From an uncultured Bacteroidales bacterium (GTDB lineage: Bacteria; Bacteroidota; Bacteroidia; Bacteroidales; FEN-979): a DNA stretch of 64,000 nucleotides. The stretch lies in the NCBI GenBank assembly GCA_903887775.1, contig CAISRB010000027.1:114757-178756 (forward strand). The letters are read 5' to 3'. A program made the position numbers and the translations under genes. The notes beneath the pieces are model-generated. The model did not search any database and was not told where the DNA came from. It was given only the letters and a program-made list of their open reading frames with translations. Below are positions 44,269 through 52,876 of the stretch, in pieces. The stretch's first letter is position 1, and the number at the start of each line of letters is the position of its first letter.

Positions 44269-46026
44269 TTACTTGGTTTTACGTGCAAACTTCATCCGGC
44301 GGATACGAAAACTGATCAGGGCGTAAATAAGGATCAGAAGCACCGGGAGCAATAGGTTCAGAAGCTTCCAGAACAGACCATCACTCTCAACTTTCTTCAT
44401 GTCAAGTAGTCGCATTTTCAACTCACGGGAACGCACAGTGATAAGTCCTGATTCATCGCAAAGGAAATTCATTGCGTTGAGGATAAAATCACGGTTCCCG
44501 AAGGTTTCCTGGGTCCATTGATCATAACCCATCGGTAAGGGGTAACCCTGTTTTAAATTGAACTGGTTCTTCACAATATCACCGTCGGCAACGATGATCA
44601 TTTTCGTGGGCTTGCTCTTTTTTTTGAATTCAAGTCCTTTGTTTTCGGCGAGTTCAGGGGGTATCCTGAAAAGGTAGGACGACATGAATTCACCTTCAAG
44701 CAGTATGGCCACAGGGAACGGCCCCCTCGTAAATAGCCGCTCATCGGGCTGCTGCTTCAGCATTTCAAGCTCAACCAGTACGGGCACGTTAACCGTGCAG
44801 GCATAAGGAGAGGAAGCAAGCAGAACCTGCTTCTTTATTCCGCGCGCTTCCACCGTGTCAATAGTACTGATAAACTCGGTCTTTATTGCGTTAAGACCGT
44901 TAACTATGGGATGACTGATGGTCGGGGTAAGTAAAGGAAAGTAAAACCACCTGAAAAATGTGAACTGGGGCTGGTTTCCTATCTGCCCGGTTTTCAGAGG
45001 AATCGGCAGGGCATTCAGGTCCATCACCAGGTTAGTGTTCAGCCGTGCACCATAGGTATAAAGCATGTCCTCGAGGTTGATGTCGTTTGAAACCCCCATC
45101 GTGGAATTGTACTTCTCAAGACTGTCCCATGGAGTGTAAACAGGATCAATAAGCCAGAGGGTTTTCCCACCGCGCATAATGAACTGGTCGATCAGGAATT
45201 TGTCCTTTTCATCAAAAGGTCTGGAAGGCTTCGCAATGATGAGTGCCTTGTACTTATTGGCCAGCCTTTCGTGCAATGAATCAATCTTAATCCTTATCGT
45301 CAGTGCATTGATTTTATGGTTGATGGTCACCCTCTCAACATTATAAAACTGGGAGAGCGATTGTTCGAGGTCAAAGGTTTCCATTTTCGACAACTCGCCC
45401 TGCCCTTCAAGAATTGCTATGCTCGGTTTTGTGCTCTTCGTCAGGATCTGGATGGCGCTGGCAAGGTTGTATTCGAGCGCCTGTATCGAATTGTTGAGAA
45501 CTTTATTAGGATCTTCTCCCAGGTTGGAACCTGACAGCAGCTGAACCGGGGTTTCATGGCCACGGTAAGTTACAATACCGCCGGGGAAAATAACCAGTTG
45601 GGACGACTGTCCTTTTTTATTCACCCTTAAGGTTGTAGGCTGAAGGCCTTTCTCCGCGAGGCTGCGATATGCGAATGTTCTGTCTTTTTCGTCGGCAATG
45701 GCTGAGAGGTCTACGAACTGGTATTGCACAAAATCGCTGTATACCCTGAATTCGTCAAGCATCTCCTTTGTTTCATTTGACAGACGCTGGAATGCAGGAG
45801 GAAGATCACCGGCAAGGTAAATCTTGAAGAACATCACATCGTCAAGGTTTTTCAACACCTTCTTTGTTGCCGGGGCCAGCGAATAACGCTTCTCAGAAGT
45901 AAGGTCAGCACGGGTGAAAAGAAAGCCTGAGATAATATTGAGCAGGACAATAATGACTATTACAAGGAGCAGCTGAACGATATTGCTCCTTTTGATATTC
46001 CTTTTCTTTTCAATCACTTTCTCCAT
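44269..46026 (-). CDS. gldG: gliding-associated ABC component GldG
   Basis: A protein of 585 residues from the ATG at 46026; an ATG at 46050 would add 8 residues and overlap gldF. It has an N-terminal membrane segment (NIVQLLLVIVIIVLLNIISGFLF) followed by RADLTSEKRYSLAPATKKVLKNLDDVMFFKIYLAGDLPPAF, the hallmark of GldG/IFT52-like ABC-type proteins. The middle part includes SIAILEGQGELSK and GGKTLWLIDPVYTP. A C-terminal membrane segment ends in RIRRMKF. It partners GldF and the ATPase GldA (not in this window). These genes were found through gliding motility, and some non-gliding Bacteroidota also carry them. Confidence 0.88.
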   Translation of the reverse strand: MEKVIEKKRNIKRSNIVQLLLVIVIIVLLNIISGFLFTRADLTSEKRYSLAPATKKVLKNLDDVMFFKIYLAGDLPPAFQRLSNETKEMLDEFRVYSDFVQYQFVDLSAIADEKDRTFAYRSLAEKGLQPTTLRVNKKGQSSQLVIFPGGIVTYRGHETPVQLLSGSNLGEDPNKVLNNSIQALEYNLASAIQILTKSTKPSIAILEGQGELSKMETFDLEQSLSQFYNVERVTINHKINALTIRIKIDSLHERLANKYKALIIAKPSRPFDEKDKFLIDQFIMRGGKTLWLIDPVYTPWDSLEKYNSTMGVSNDINLEDMLYTYGARLNTNLVMDLNALPIPLKTGQIGNQPQFTFFRWFYFPLLTPTISHPIVNGLNAIKTEFISTIDTVEARGIKKQVLLASSPYACTVNVPVLVELEMLKQQPDERLFTRGPFPVAILLEGEFMSSYLFRIPPELAENKGLEFKKKSKPTKMIIVADGDIVKNQFNLKQGYPLPMGYDQWTQETFGNRDFILNAMNFLCDESGLITVRSRELKMRLLDMKKVESDGLFWKLLNLLLPVLLILIYALISFRIRRMKFARKTK

Positions 46027-46030
46027 ATGC

Positions 46031-46762
46031 TTACCATTTTCTGCTTTCAAGGGAGAGTTTCGTCAGGAAAACGAATAAAGCAGTGACACTGAGAAAATAG
46101 ACCAGGTCGCGGGTATCTATCACCCCCCGGCTCATCGAAGAATAATGTGCATTCAGCCCGAGGTCCTTCACCATCAGACCGGTCTTCCCTGAAAGTATGA
46201 AGGTGTAAATGAAATCAAATCCAAGGTAAAGAAAAAAACAGATGATCAGCGATAAAACGAAGGCAACCACCTGGTTATCAGTAAGAGATGACGAGAATAT
46301 CCCGATAGCCACAAAACTCATCCCCAGGAACATCAGGCCTATGTATGAGCCCCATATCCCTCCGGTATCAAGATTTCCCTGGGGCATTCCCAGTTTATAA
46401 ACCGAAAAAAAGTAAACCAGGGTCGGTATTAAAGAGATGATCACGAGCACAAACCCGGCAAAAAATTTCGCAAGTATGATCTGAAGATCTGTAAGCGGTT
46501 GGGTCATAAGCAATTCCAGCGTGCCGCTTTTCTTTTCATCTGCAAAAGAGCGCATTGTGATCGCCGGGATGAGGAACAAAAAAACAAATGGGCCGAGTAT
46601 AAATAATCCGTCAAGATTTGCGTAGCCAAAATCGAGAATATTGAATTGCATCGGAAAGACCCAGAGGAAGAGTCCTGTCATCAGTAGAAAAACCACAATG
46701 ACAATATAGCCTATGAGCGAATTCAGAAAACCGTTGATTTCTTTCTTGAACAGGGTGAACAT
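46031..46762 (-). CDS. gldF: gliding-associated ABC permease GldF
   Basis: A 243-residue ABC-2-type permease with six membrane segments. The start MFTLFKKEINGFLNSLIGYIVIVVFLLMTGLFLWVF and the block FLFLIPAITMRSFADEKKSGTLELLMTQPLTDLQIILAKF are typical of GldF and NosY-like permeases. It heads the gldF-gldG-DUF4340 run. It is followed by gldG after 4 bases. Confidence 0.88.
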   Translation of the reverse strand: MFTLFKKEINGFLNSLIGYIVIVVFLLMTGLFLWVFPMQFNILDFGYANLDGLFILGPFVFLFLIPAITMRSFADEKKSGTLELLMTQPLTDLQIILAKFFAGFVLVIISLIPTLVYFFSVYKLGMPQGNLDTGGIWGSYIGLMFLGMSFVAIGIFSSSLTDNQVVAFVLSLIICFFLYLGFDFIYTFILSGKTGLMVKDLGLNAHYSSMSRGVIDTRDLVYFLSVTALFVFLTKLSLESRKW

Positions 46763-46809
46763 GATTCCCGTTTTGAGGGCTGCAAGTTACAATTTTTTCC
46801 CTTTTTTCT

Positions 46810-46817
46810 TATATTTG
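46810..46817 (+). promoter_or_regulatory. TAnnTTTG promoter for the DUF3667 gene, very close to its ATG
   Basis: TATATTTG ends only 4 bases before the ATG at 46822. If this is the -7 element, transcription would start at or within a few bases of the start codon. Confidence 0.45.
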
Positions 46818-46821
46818 ACAG

Positions 46822-47808
46822 ATGAAAAGCCTGATCAGAAGAAAACCAGCCGTACCGGGAAAGCCAAAATCTCTTCGTGAGTCAGGCCCCTGCCTGAATT
46901 GCAGCACCTATCTTGACAGTCAGGATCTGTTTTGCTCTCATTGCGGGCAAAAGCGTCTTGAGAGAGAAGATATGTCGTTCAGGCACCTCATCGGTGAATC
47001 TTTCCTCGATTACTTCCATTTTGATTCCAAATTTTTCAGGACCGTGTTGCCTCTGATTTTCAAACCCGGTTGGCTTACTCTTGAGTTCATGAAGGGCAAA
47101 CGAAAATCATTTGTCGAACCTTTCAGGCTCTTCCTTGTAATCAGTGTGATTTATTTTCTTCTTCTTCCATTCAACAGTGATCAAAGTTCCGAACAGGCCA
47201 GTCCTGTTAAGGCCAAATCAACTATTGATCTGTTAAAAGACAAAAATCCGAATGAGGTTCATCTCAGTCTTTATGGGGTACCCATCAACATAAGCGACAG
47301 GGATTCGATGCGGAACGAGATTGAAGCTATCGGAGTGAGGCAGTATGTTGAGAAGCATCACCCTGACGAACCCGGATGGGCGAAGCTGATCATGCGGCAT
47401 GCCTTTAAGATCATGGTTTCGAAAGGTCAGTCATTCAGCACAGTACTTGAACATACGGCATCAAAACTTATTTTTCTGTTGATCCCTATCTTTGCCTTAT
47501 TGCTTAAATTGTTCTATATCCGTCGCAATCGACTGTACTTTGAACACCTGGTATTTTCCCTGCATATTCATGCTTTCTTCTTTCTCTTCCTTATCCTGAG
47601 TATGATCGCGGAATTCTTTATACATGTCAGCCTTTTTATTATCATCATCGTTTTCCTGGTATATACCTGGTATGCCCTGAGGAGATATTATGCACAGTCA
47701 GGGAAAAAGACGCTGGCAAAGCTATTCCTGATAAGCTTATCATACCTGATCATCGGGCTGCCGGTATTTTTTGTATTGCTCATCGTTATTGCAGCTTTGA
47801 CATTCTGA
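46822..47808 (+). CDS. DUF3667 membrane protein with zinc ribbon
   Basis: A 328-residue protein. An N-terminal zinc ribbon (CLNCSTYLDSQDLFCSHCGQKR, two CxxC pairs, about 26-46) is followed by the DUF3667 signature MSFRHLIGESFLDYFHFDSKFFRTVLPLIFKPGWLTLEFMKGKRKSFVEPFRLFLVIS. Four or five membrane segments come next: one at about 95-115 and the rest from about 215 on. A soluble loop lies between. It is a widespread Bacteroidota family without known function. A TAnnTTTG element lies just before the ATG. Confidence 0.85.
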   Translation: MKSLIRRKPAVPGKPKSLRESGPCLNCSTYLDSQDLFCSHCGQKRLEREDMSFRHLIGESFLDYFHFDSKFFRTVLPLIFKPGWLTLEFMKGKRKSFVEPFRLFLVISVIYFLLLPFNSDQSSEQASPVKAKSTIDLLKDKNPNEVHLSLYGVPINISDRDSMRNEIEAIGVRQYVEKHHPDEPGWAKLIMRHAFKIMVSKGQSFSTVLEHTASKLIFLLIPIFALLLKLFYIRRNRLYFEHLVFSLHIHAFFFLFLILSMIAEFFIHVSLFIIIIVFLVYTWYALRRYYAQSGKKTLAKLFLISLSYLIIGLPVFFVLLIVIAALTF

Positions 47809-47856
47809 TAATTATTCGGGAAAGGAATGTAAGGATGTTCTGAAAACTTCCGGGGA

Positions 47857-48636
47857 TCAGTCAAGCTCAACATTGACGGCCTGGTCCACGTTGAGTCCCA
47901 GCAGGCTGGCTGCGTTTCCCTTATTCATGGCGATCTCGAGATGGCCGCTGCTGCTGAACAGGGCGAGCATTTCACCTTCGGGAACATCCTGGTATGACTT
48001 ACTGATCTGGGTGATGCGGTATTTAGCCGAACGGAAAGTGATGGCAAATTTCCTTCCCTTTGTGGCTGATTTGAAAAGGGGTTCAGTGATATTCGTGAAA
48101 GCGTTCTCGTAATTGTCGACATAGATCACCTGCCCCTTGATCAGGTCTCCCTGGAGGACAGGCCTGAAAGCGATTTTCTGAAGCACTTCTTTCTTCACAT
48201 GGCCAAGCTCCCCGGCCGGCTTGCCAGAAGCAATATGACAGGCGACTTTCGCAAATACATCACGGGTCGAGAAAGTAAAATAATCCGAATCCTGAATCAC
48301 ATCCAGGTCGATAATCAGTTCGGGCTTATTATCGAAGATCAGTGAGAAAATTCCATTATCAGCTCCTATGAACCAATGCTCTTCATATTTTACCAATGTA
48401 TGCGGATGACGGATTGAAGCCTCAGTGTTTACTGCCAGTATGTGAATGCTGCCGGCCGGGAAGTTCTTATAAAAATTCCGGATGATAAAGGCAGCCTGGT
48501 TCAGGTCAAAAGCAGGAATTGCATGCGTGATATCCACAATAGTGGCTTCGGGCATCTGCCGCAGTATAGTACCTTTTACAGCCCCAATATAGTGGTCCTT
48601 AGTGCCCCAGTCGGTGGTCAGGGTAATGATTGCCAT
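47857..48636 (-). CDS. SAM hydroxide adenosyltransferase (DUF62 family)
   Basis: A 259-residue protein of the SAM hydrolase/fluorinase-like family, which splits S-adenosylmethionine into adenosine and methionine with hydroxide. The start MAIITLTTDWGTKDHYIGAVKGTI contains the conserved Asp pair. IVDITHAIPAFDLNQAAFIIRN, GSIHILAVNTEA and WFIGADNGIFSLIF are family blocks. The chlorinase/fluorinase-specific insert is not seen. It is divergent from phoH with overlapping promoter elements. Confidence 0.88.
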   Translation of the reverse strand: MAIITLTTDWGTKDHYIGAVKGTILRQMPEATIVDITHAIPAFDLNQAAFIIRNFYKNFPAGSIHILAVNTEASIRHPHTLVKYEEHWFIGADNGIFSLIFDNKPELIIDLDVIQDSDYFTFSTRDVFAKVACHIASGKPAGELGHVKKEVLQKIAFRPVLQGDLIKGQVIYVDNYENAFTNITEPLFKSATKGRKFAITFRSAKYRITQISKSYQDVPEGEMLALFSSSGHLEIAMNKGNAASLLGLNVDQAVNVELD

Positions 48637-48647
48637 CGGATTATTCG

Positions 48648-48655
48648 TACTTTTG
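48648..48655 (+). promoter_or_regulatory. TAnnTTTG promoter for phoH
   Basis: TACTTTTG, 24 bases ahead of the phoH ATG at 48680. Confidence 0.5.
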
Positions 48656-48661
48656 CGTATT

Positions 48662-48669
48662 CAAAGGTA
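48662..48669 (-). promoter_or_regulatory. TAnnTTTG promoter for the SAM hydrolase gene
   Basis: Minus strand TACCTTTG, 25 bases ahead of the start at 48636. It lies downstream of the phoH element, so the two promoters face each other. Confidence 0.5.
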
Positions 48670-48679
48670 CGTATTTTTC

Positions 48680-49624
48680 ATGAGCGAGAAAACCATCCAT
48701 ATCGAATCGGCGCATCCACTTGATATTTTCGGACCAAACGACCAGAATCTCGAGATCGTGCGCAACTCGTTTCCCAAACTTAAGATCTTAAGCCGGGATA
48801 ATTTTATTAAGGCCTTGGGAGAGGAATCAGACCTGCTCGATTTTGAAGAGAAATTCTCTTCGCTCCTGCTTCATTTTGAGAAATTCGGGAGGCTTACCAG
48901 GGATGATATCAGCCAGTTACTGTCAGCCGACAACCTTTCTTCTGCTCTTGCTCCCGAAACCAGCCCGGAAGTTCTTGTCCACGGTAAAAACGGCATGCTT
49001 ATTAGAGCCCGTACAGCCAACCAGCGCCGTATGGTTGAAAGCTGCGACCGTAACGACCTGGTCTTTGCCATAGGCCCTGCAGGTACAGGAAAGACATACA
49101 CAGCCGTTGCACTTGCAGTGCGTGCATTGAAGAACAGGCAGGTAAATCGTATTATTTTAACCCGGCCTGCAGTGGAAGCCGGTGAAAACCTCGGGTTTCT
49201 GCCCGGGGACCTGAAGGAAAAACTCGATCCTTACCTCCAGCCGTTATATGATGCACTAAGGGATATGCTGCCCGCCCAAAAACTACTGCAATATATAGAA
49301 GACCGTACGATTGAAATTGCGCCGCTTGCCTTCATGCGCGGCCGCACCCTGAATAATGCCTTTGCCATCCTTGACGAAGCCCAGAATACCACTCCCAGCC
49401 AGCTTAAAATGTTCCTCACGAGAATGGGAGCTTCCGCTAAATTCATCGTGACCGGCGACATCACCCAGATCGACCTTCCGAAACACCAGGTGTCAGGACT
49501 TGTCCATGTTCAATCAGTGCTGAACGAGGTTTCCGGCATTGATTTCATATACCTTGACAACTCCGATATCATCCGTCATAAACTGGTCAGCAGGATCATC
49601 AATGCCTACGGGGAAAAGTCCTGA
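48680..49624 (+). CDS. phoH: PhoH-family ATPase
   Basis: A protein of 314 residues from the ATG at 48680; an in-frame opening at 48602 would start inside the neighbouring gene and ahead of the promoter. The PhoH P-loop domain is complete: FAIGPAGTGKTYTAVALAV (Walker A, about 130-148), RIILTRPAVEAGENLGFLPGDLKEKLDPYLQPLYDAL, and Walker B NAFAILDEAQNTTPSQLKMFLTRMG. KFIVTGDITQIDLP completes the pattern. An N-terminal region of about 110 residues carries the usual small domain of the PhoH-like (YbeZ) type. Such proteins are linked to RNA metabolism. Confidence 0.95.
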   Translation: MSEKTIHIESAHPLDIFGPNDQNLEIVRNSFPKLKILSRDNFIKALGEESDLLDFEEKFSSLLLHFEKFGRLTRDDISQLLSADNLSSALAPETSPEVLVHGKNGMLIRARTANQRRMVESCDRNDLVFAIGPAGTGKTYTAVALAVRALKNRQVNRIILTRPAVEAGENLGFLPGDLKEKLDPYLQPLYDALRDMLPAQKLLQYIEDRTIEIAPLAFMRGRTLNNAFAILDEAQNTTPSQLKMFLTRMGASAKFIVTGDITQIDLPKHQVSGLVHVQSVLNEVSGIDFIYLDNSDIIRHKLVSRIINAYGEKS

Positions 49625-49744
49625 TGGATTCATGCGAATCGCAAATCCGTCGAACTTGATATCAACCAGCTTTCACCAGGCAATTCCCTGCTGAAAATCC
49701 AGACCGGTGAAAGCATCAAGATTAAAAAGTTAATAATCCGGTAG
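49625..49744 (+). pseudogene. relic of a type IX secretion sorting tail
   Basis: Directly after the phoH stop, and in the same frame, 39 codons end in VELDINQLSPGNSLLKIQT then [12 protein letters not shown] and a stop at 49742-49744. The pattern (VDxxxLxxGxYxVxxxTxxxxxxKKLxxx, stop) is that of a type A C-terminal sorting domain for type IX secretion. No ATG-led body precedes it, so I read it as the leftover 3' end of a deleted secreted-protein gene. The purC promoter lies 33 bases downstream. Confidence 0.5.
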
Positions 49745-49776
49745 AAGTACTGCGGACTATTTTTCACGAAATCTCT

Positions 49777-49784
49777 TACTTTTG
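49777..49784 (+). promoter_or_regulatory. TAnnTTTG promoter for purC
   Basis: TACTTTTG, 18 bases before the purC ATG at 49803. It argues against a TTG start at 49782, which would lie inside the element. Confidence 0.5.
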
Positions 49785-49802
49785 TCAAATAAATTTAAGA
49801 TT

Positions 49803-50762
49803 ATGCAGAACGTACTTACAAAAACCAGTTTTAGTTTCCCGGGACAGAAATCCCTGTACAAAGGGAAGGTCCGCGATGTATATAATATAAATGACAAATT
49901 CCTGGTGATGGTTGCCAGCGACAGGATCTCTGCCTTCGATGTGGTGCTGCCGAAAGGAATTCCATACAAAGGACAGGTCCTTAACCAGATCGCATCTAAG
50001 TTCCTGGATGCCACAGCCGATATCTGCCCGAACTGGAAGATATCCAGCCCTGATCCGAATGTAACTATAGGGAGGTTTTGCAAGATATACCCGGTTGAAA
50101 TGATCATCAGGGGATATCTTACCGGAAGCTCCTGGCGAACCTACCAGAAAGGAGCAAGGCAGATATGCGGGGTTCCTGTTCCCGATGGGATGAAGGAGCA
50201 CCAGAGGTTCCCCCAGCCCATAATAACACCGACCACGAAAGCTGTTGCAGGGCATGATGAGGATATCACCGGGGAAGAACTCCTGGCAAAAGGACTGATC
50301 CCAAAAGAAGAATATGAACTCATCAAGAAATACACCAATGCGATTTTCAAACGCGGGACTGAGATTGCCGCAAAACACGGACTGATCCTTGTCGATACGA
50401 AATATGAGTTCGGTAAAGGCCCCGATGGAAAGATCTATCTCTGCGATGAGATCCACACACCCGATTCTTCAAGGTATTTCTACCTCGAAGGATACGAGGA
50501 AAGACAGGCCAAAGGCCAACAGCAGAGGCAACTTTCGAAGGAATTCGTTAGGGAATGGCTCATGGCCAACCATTTTATGGGCAATAAAGGTGAAACCGTT
50601 CCCGATATGCCCGACGCATTTGTGAACGAGATAACCGAACGCTACATCGAACTCTATGAACGTATCACTGGTGAAACCTTCGTTCGCTCCGATACATCCG
50701 CGATGGAGCAGCGAATTGAGAAAAATATACTGGCATTTTTAAATAGCGGGGTAGCGAAATAG
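49803..50762 (+). CDS. purC: SAICAR synthase
   Basis: A protein of 319 residues from the ATG at 49803. It couples CAIR with aspartate using ATP in purine synthesis. Motifs: [32 protein letters not shown] (N-terminal ATP-binding loop), [62 protein letters not shown] (the metal/ATP Glu-Asp pair). It is of the longer eukaryote-like PurC type (about 310 residues) usual in this phylum. The last codons (NSGVAK, stop) fall in the AGCG repeat array and are probably not part of the conserved enzyme. Confidence 0.95.
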   Translation: MQNVLTKTSFSFPGQKSLYKGKVRDVYNINDKFLVMVASDRISAFDVVLPKGIPYKGQVLNQIASKFLDATADICPNWKISSPDPNVTIGRFCKIYPVEMIIRGYLTGSSWRTYQKGARQICGVPVPDGMKEHQRFPQPIITPTTKAVAGHDEDITGEELLAKGLIPKEEYELIKKYTNAIFKRGTEIAAKHGLILVDTKYEFGKGPDGKIYLCDEIHTPDSSRYFYLEGYEERQAKGQQQRQLSKEFVREWLMANHFMGNKGETVPDMPDAFVNEITERYIELYERITGETFVRSDTSAMEQRIEKNILAFLNSGVAK

Positions 50763-50912
50763 CGAGGCAGCAAAAAGAGGTTGCGAGATAGTGAGGTAGC
50801 GAGATAGCGAGGCAGCAAAAAGAGGTTGCGAGATAGCGAGAAACGAGGTAGCGAAATTTGTTATTCGATTATTCAAAATTCAAAATTCAATATTCAATAT
50901 TCGAAATTCACT
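50743..50912. repeat. composite array: AGCGnnnn octamers then ATTCnnn heptamers
   Basis: From 50743, 8-base words (AGCGGGGT, AGCGAAAT, AGCGAGGC, AGTGAGGT, AGCGAGAT) alternate with a longer piece, AGCAAAAAGAGGTTGCGAGAT, present twice. From 50871 six 7-base words follow (ATTCAAA twice, ATTCAAT twice, ATTCGAA, ATTCACT). The array begins inside purC and ends 2 bases before the DegT-aminotransferase ATG, so it forms the whole gap. Confidence 0.88.
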
Positions 50913-50914
50913 AA

Positions 50915-52135
50915 ATGATCCCATTCTCCCCTCCCCGTATGGACCAGCGCATCGTCGATGAAGTCGTCGATACCCTGTATTCCGGCTGGATCACTACGGG
51001 CCCCAAGACAAAGAGGTTCGAGAAGCTGCTTACTGCATATGGAGGGCATCAATCAACTCTTTGCCTGAATTCGGCAACTGCCGGGCTGGAGCTGGTGCTT
51101 CACTGGTATGGTGTAGGGCCGGGTGATGAGGTTATTGTCCCTGCGTATACCTACAATGCCACAGCCAATGTGGTAGTCCACTGCGGAGCTACGATAGTTT
51201 TTGCTGATGCAACCGATGACTTCAACATCAGCGTAAAGGCCATTGAAAAAGCGATTACACCCAAAACGAAGGTTATCATACCGGTCGATATTGGCGGATG
51301 GCCATGCGATTATGATGCGATCAATGCCCTGGTGAAGAGAGATGACATCCGCAGTCAATTTAAAGCCACGACCAAAGAGCAGGAACAACTGGGAAGAATT
51401 CTCGTGCTGTCCGATGCAGCTCATTCGATTGGAGGCAGATACAAGGGCAGGATGGTGGGTAATCTTACCGATATCACGGTGTATTCTTTCCATGCGGTGA
51501 AAAACCTGACGACTGCCGAGGGTGGTGCAATCTGTTTCAACCTGCCCGGACCTTTTGATAACCTCCAGGTCTACCAGAGGCTTAACACCAAATCGCTTCA
51601 TGGCCAGACTAAAGACGCCCTGGCCAAGAACCAGATCGGCAACTGGAGATATGATATTATTGAAGCGGGTTACAAATGTAATATGACCGACATCCAGGCA
51701 TCGATGGGCCTGGTCGAGATACAACGGTACGATGAGGACATGCTGGTGAGGCGAAAACACATTCTCGACCGGTATAAGTCGGCATTGTCCGGGTATAAAT
51801 GGGCCCAGATCCCTCTTTACGAAAGCCCGGACCGCCAGTCCTCATATCATCTTTTTTTACTGCGGATAAGGGGGGTAGCGGAAAGCCGGCGAGACGAAGT
51901 GATACAAGAGATCTTCAAACAGGAGGTTGCGGTGAATGTACATTTCGTACCCCTGCCCATGATGACTTTCTACAAGGGCCTGGGTTATCGCATCAAGGAC
52001 TACCCTGTGGCTTACGATAATTACTCTCGTGAGATCACATTACCAGTGTATTACGATCTTACCGATGATATGGTGGATGAAGTAGTGAGGGCAGTTGTAA
52101 AGGCTGTGGAGAAGGTATTGGGGCAGGAACACTGA
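50915..52135 (+). CDS. DegT/DnrJ/EryC1-family PLP aminotransferase
   Basis: A 406-residue fold-type I sugar aminotransferase. It starts IPFSPPRMDQRIVDEVVDTLYSGWITTGPKTKRFE, then CLNSATAGLELVLHWYGVGPGDEVIVPAYTYNATANVV (cofactor phosphate binding), VLSDAAHSIGG (Asp contacting the PLP ring) and YSFHAVKNLTTAEGG, where Lys 196 is the PLP Schiff-base residue. It should aminate a keto sugar for a surface glycan. The sugar transferase gene lies 136 bases downstream, so both belong to one polysaccharide locus. The start has no visible ribosome-binding site, as it lies at the end of an ATTC array. Confidence 0.92.
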   Translation: MIPFSPPRMDQRIVDEVVDTLYSGWITTGPKTKRFEKLLTAYGGHQSTLCLNSATAGLELVLHWYGVGPGDEVIVPAYTYNATANVVVHCGATIVFADATDDFNISVKAIEKAITPKTKVIIPVDIGGWPCDYDAINALVKRDDIRSQFKATTKEQEQLGRILVLSDAAHSIGGRYKGRMVGNLTDITVYSFHAVKNLTTAEGGAICFNLPGPFDNLQVYQRLNTKSLHGQTKDALAKNQIGNWRYDIIEAGYKCNMTDIQASMGLVEIQRYDEDMLVRRKHILDRYKSALSGYKWAQIPLYESPDRQSSYHLFLLRIRGVAESRRDEVIQEIFKQEVAVNVHFVPLPMMTFYKGLGYRIKDYPVAYDNYSREITLPVYYDLTDDMVDEVVRAVVKAVEKVLGQEH

Positions 52136-52262
52136 ACATCGAACTTGGATCAACGAACTTTGAATTGAGAATAATCGAATACTCATTCGGCGAAGCCGCA
52201 ATGAGGCTACTAAAGAAATTAACAATTGTTCCAAATAATGTTGAATTTCGAATAAAAGGTCA
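52136..52262. repeat. degenerate GAAC-word and GGCGAAGCC element
   Basis: The gap after the aminotransferase starts with degenerate words around GAACATCGAACTT, CAACGAACTTT. It continues with GGCGAAGCC, AATGAG, ACTAAAGAAATTAA and CCAAATAAT (52191-52240), similar to 9820-9870. Confidence 0.5.
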
Positions 52263-52271
52263 ACACCCGGT

Positions 52272-52856
52272 ATGATCAGGTTTTTCGACATCGTTTTATC
52301 GGTCCTGGGATTAATCCTTTGCCTTCCTTTATTCATTGTTGTTGCCATAGGTATTTCTCTGGATTCAAGAGGCGGAGTTTTTTATTCCCAGCTCAGGGTC
52401 GGCAGGAACGATATGGATTTCCGTCTCCTGAAGTTCCGTTCGATGCATACCGACAGCGACAAAAAGATCGGGCTTACCATCGGCAGCCGCGACAGCCGCA
52501 TCACGAAAGCAGGATATTATTTACGCAGGCTAAAGCTTGATGAACTTCCCCAGCTGATCAATGTGCTGAAAGGGGATATGAGCCTTGTAGGGCCACGGCC
52601 TGAGATCAGGAAATATGTCGATCTGTATACTGATGAACAAAAGAGGGTGCTGACAGTGAAGCCAGGGATCACCGATTATGCCTCGCTGGAATACATCAAC
52701 GAAAACGAGATCCTCGGGAAATCATCCCATCCCGAAAAGGATTATATTGAAACGATCATGCCCGCCAAGATTTCCCTGAACATGAAGTTCATCAATGATC
52801 CCAGCCTGAACAATTATTTCAGGATACTGGGGAAAACTTTCGTTAAAATATTCTGA
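52272..52856 (+). CDS. undecaprenyl-phosphate sugar transferase
   Basis: A 194-residue monotopic phosphoglycosyl transferase, the short form without the N-terminal membrane bundle. One membrane-entering helix (FFDIVLSVLGLILCLPLFIVVAIGI) is followed by the catalytic block FYSQLRVGRNDMDFRLLKFRSMHTDSDK and then RRLKLDELPQLINVLKGDMSLVGPRPE, with the DE pair and GPRPE. It moves a sugar-1-phosphate to undecaprenyl phosphate and so starts a glycan repeat unit. Pairing with the DegT aminotransferase suggests an amino sugar donor. Confidence 0.93.
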   Translation: MIRFFDIVLSVLGLILCLPLFIVVAIGISLDSRGGVFYSQLRVGRNDMDFRLLKFRSMHTDSDKKIGLTIGSRDSRITKAGYYLRRLKLDELPQLINVLKGDMSLVGPRPEIRKYVDLYTDEQKRVLTVKPGITDYASLEYINENEILGKSSHPEKDYIETIMPAKISLNMKFINDPSLNNYFRILGKTFVKIF

Positions 52857-52876
52857 AAAAAACAAATCAGCCCCCC

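Noticed and set aside
48680..49744. PhoH extended by stop read-through to a sorting tail
   Set aside because: PhoH is a cytosolic ATPase without a signal peptide, and nothing suggests recoding; a relic is simpler.
49785..50456. 223-codon minus-strand open frame
   Set aside because: Antisense shadow of purC.
51053..51760. 235-codon minus-strand open frame
   Set aside because: Antisense shadow of the DegT aminotransferase, which has full family motifs.
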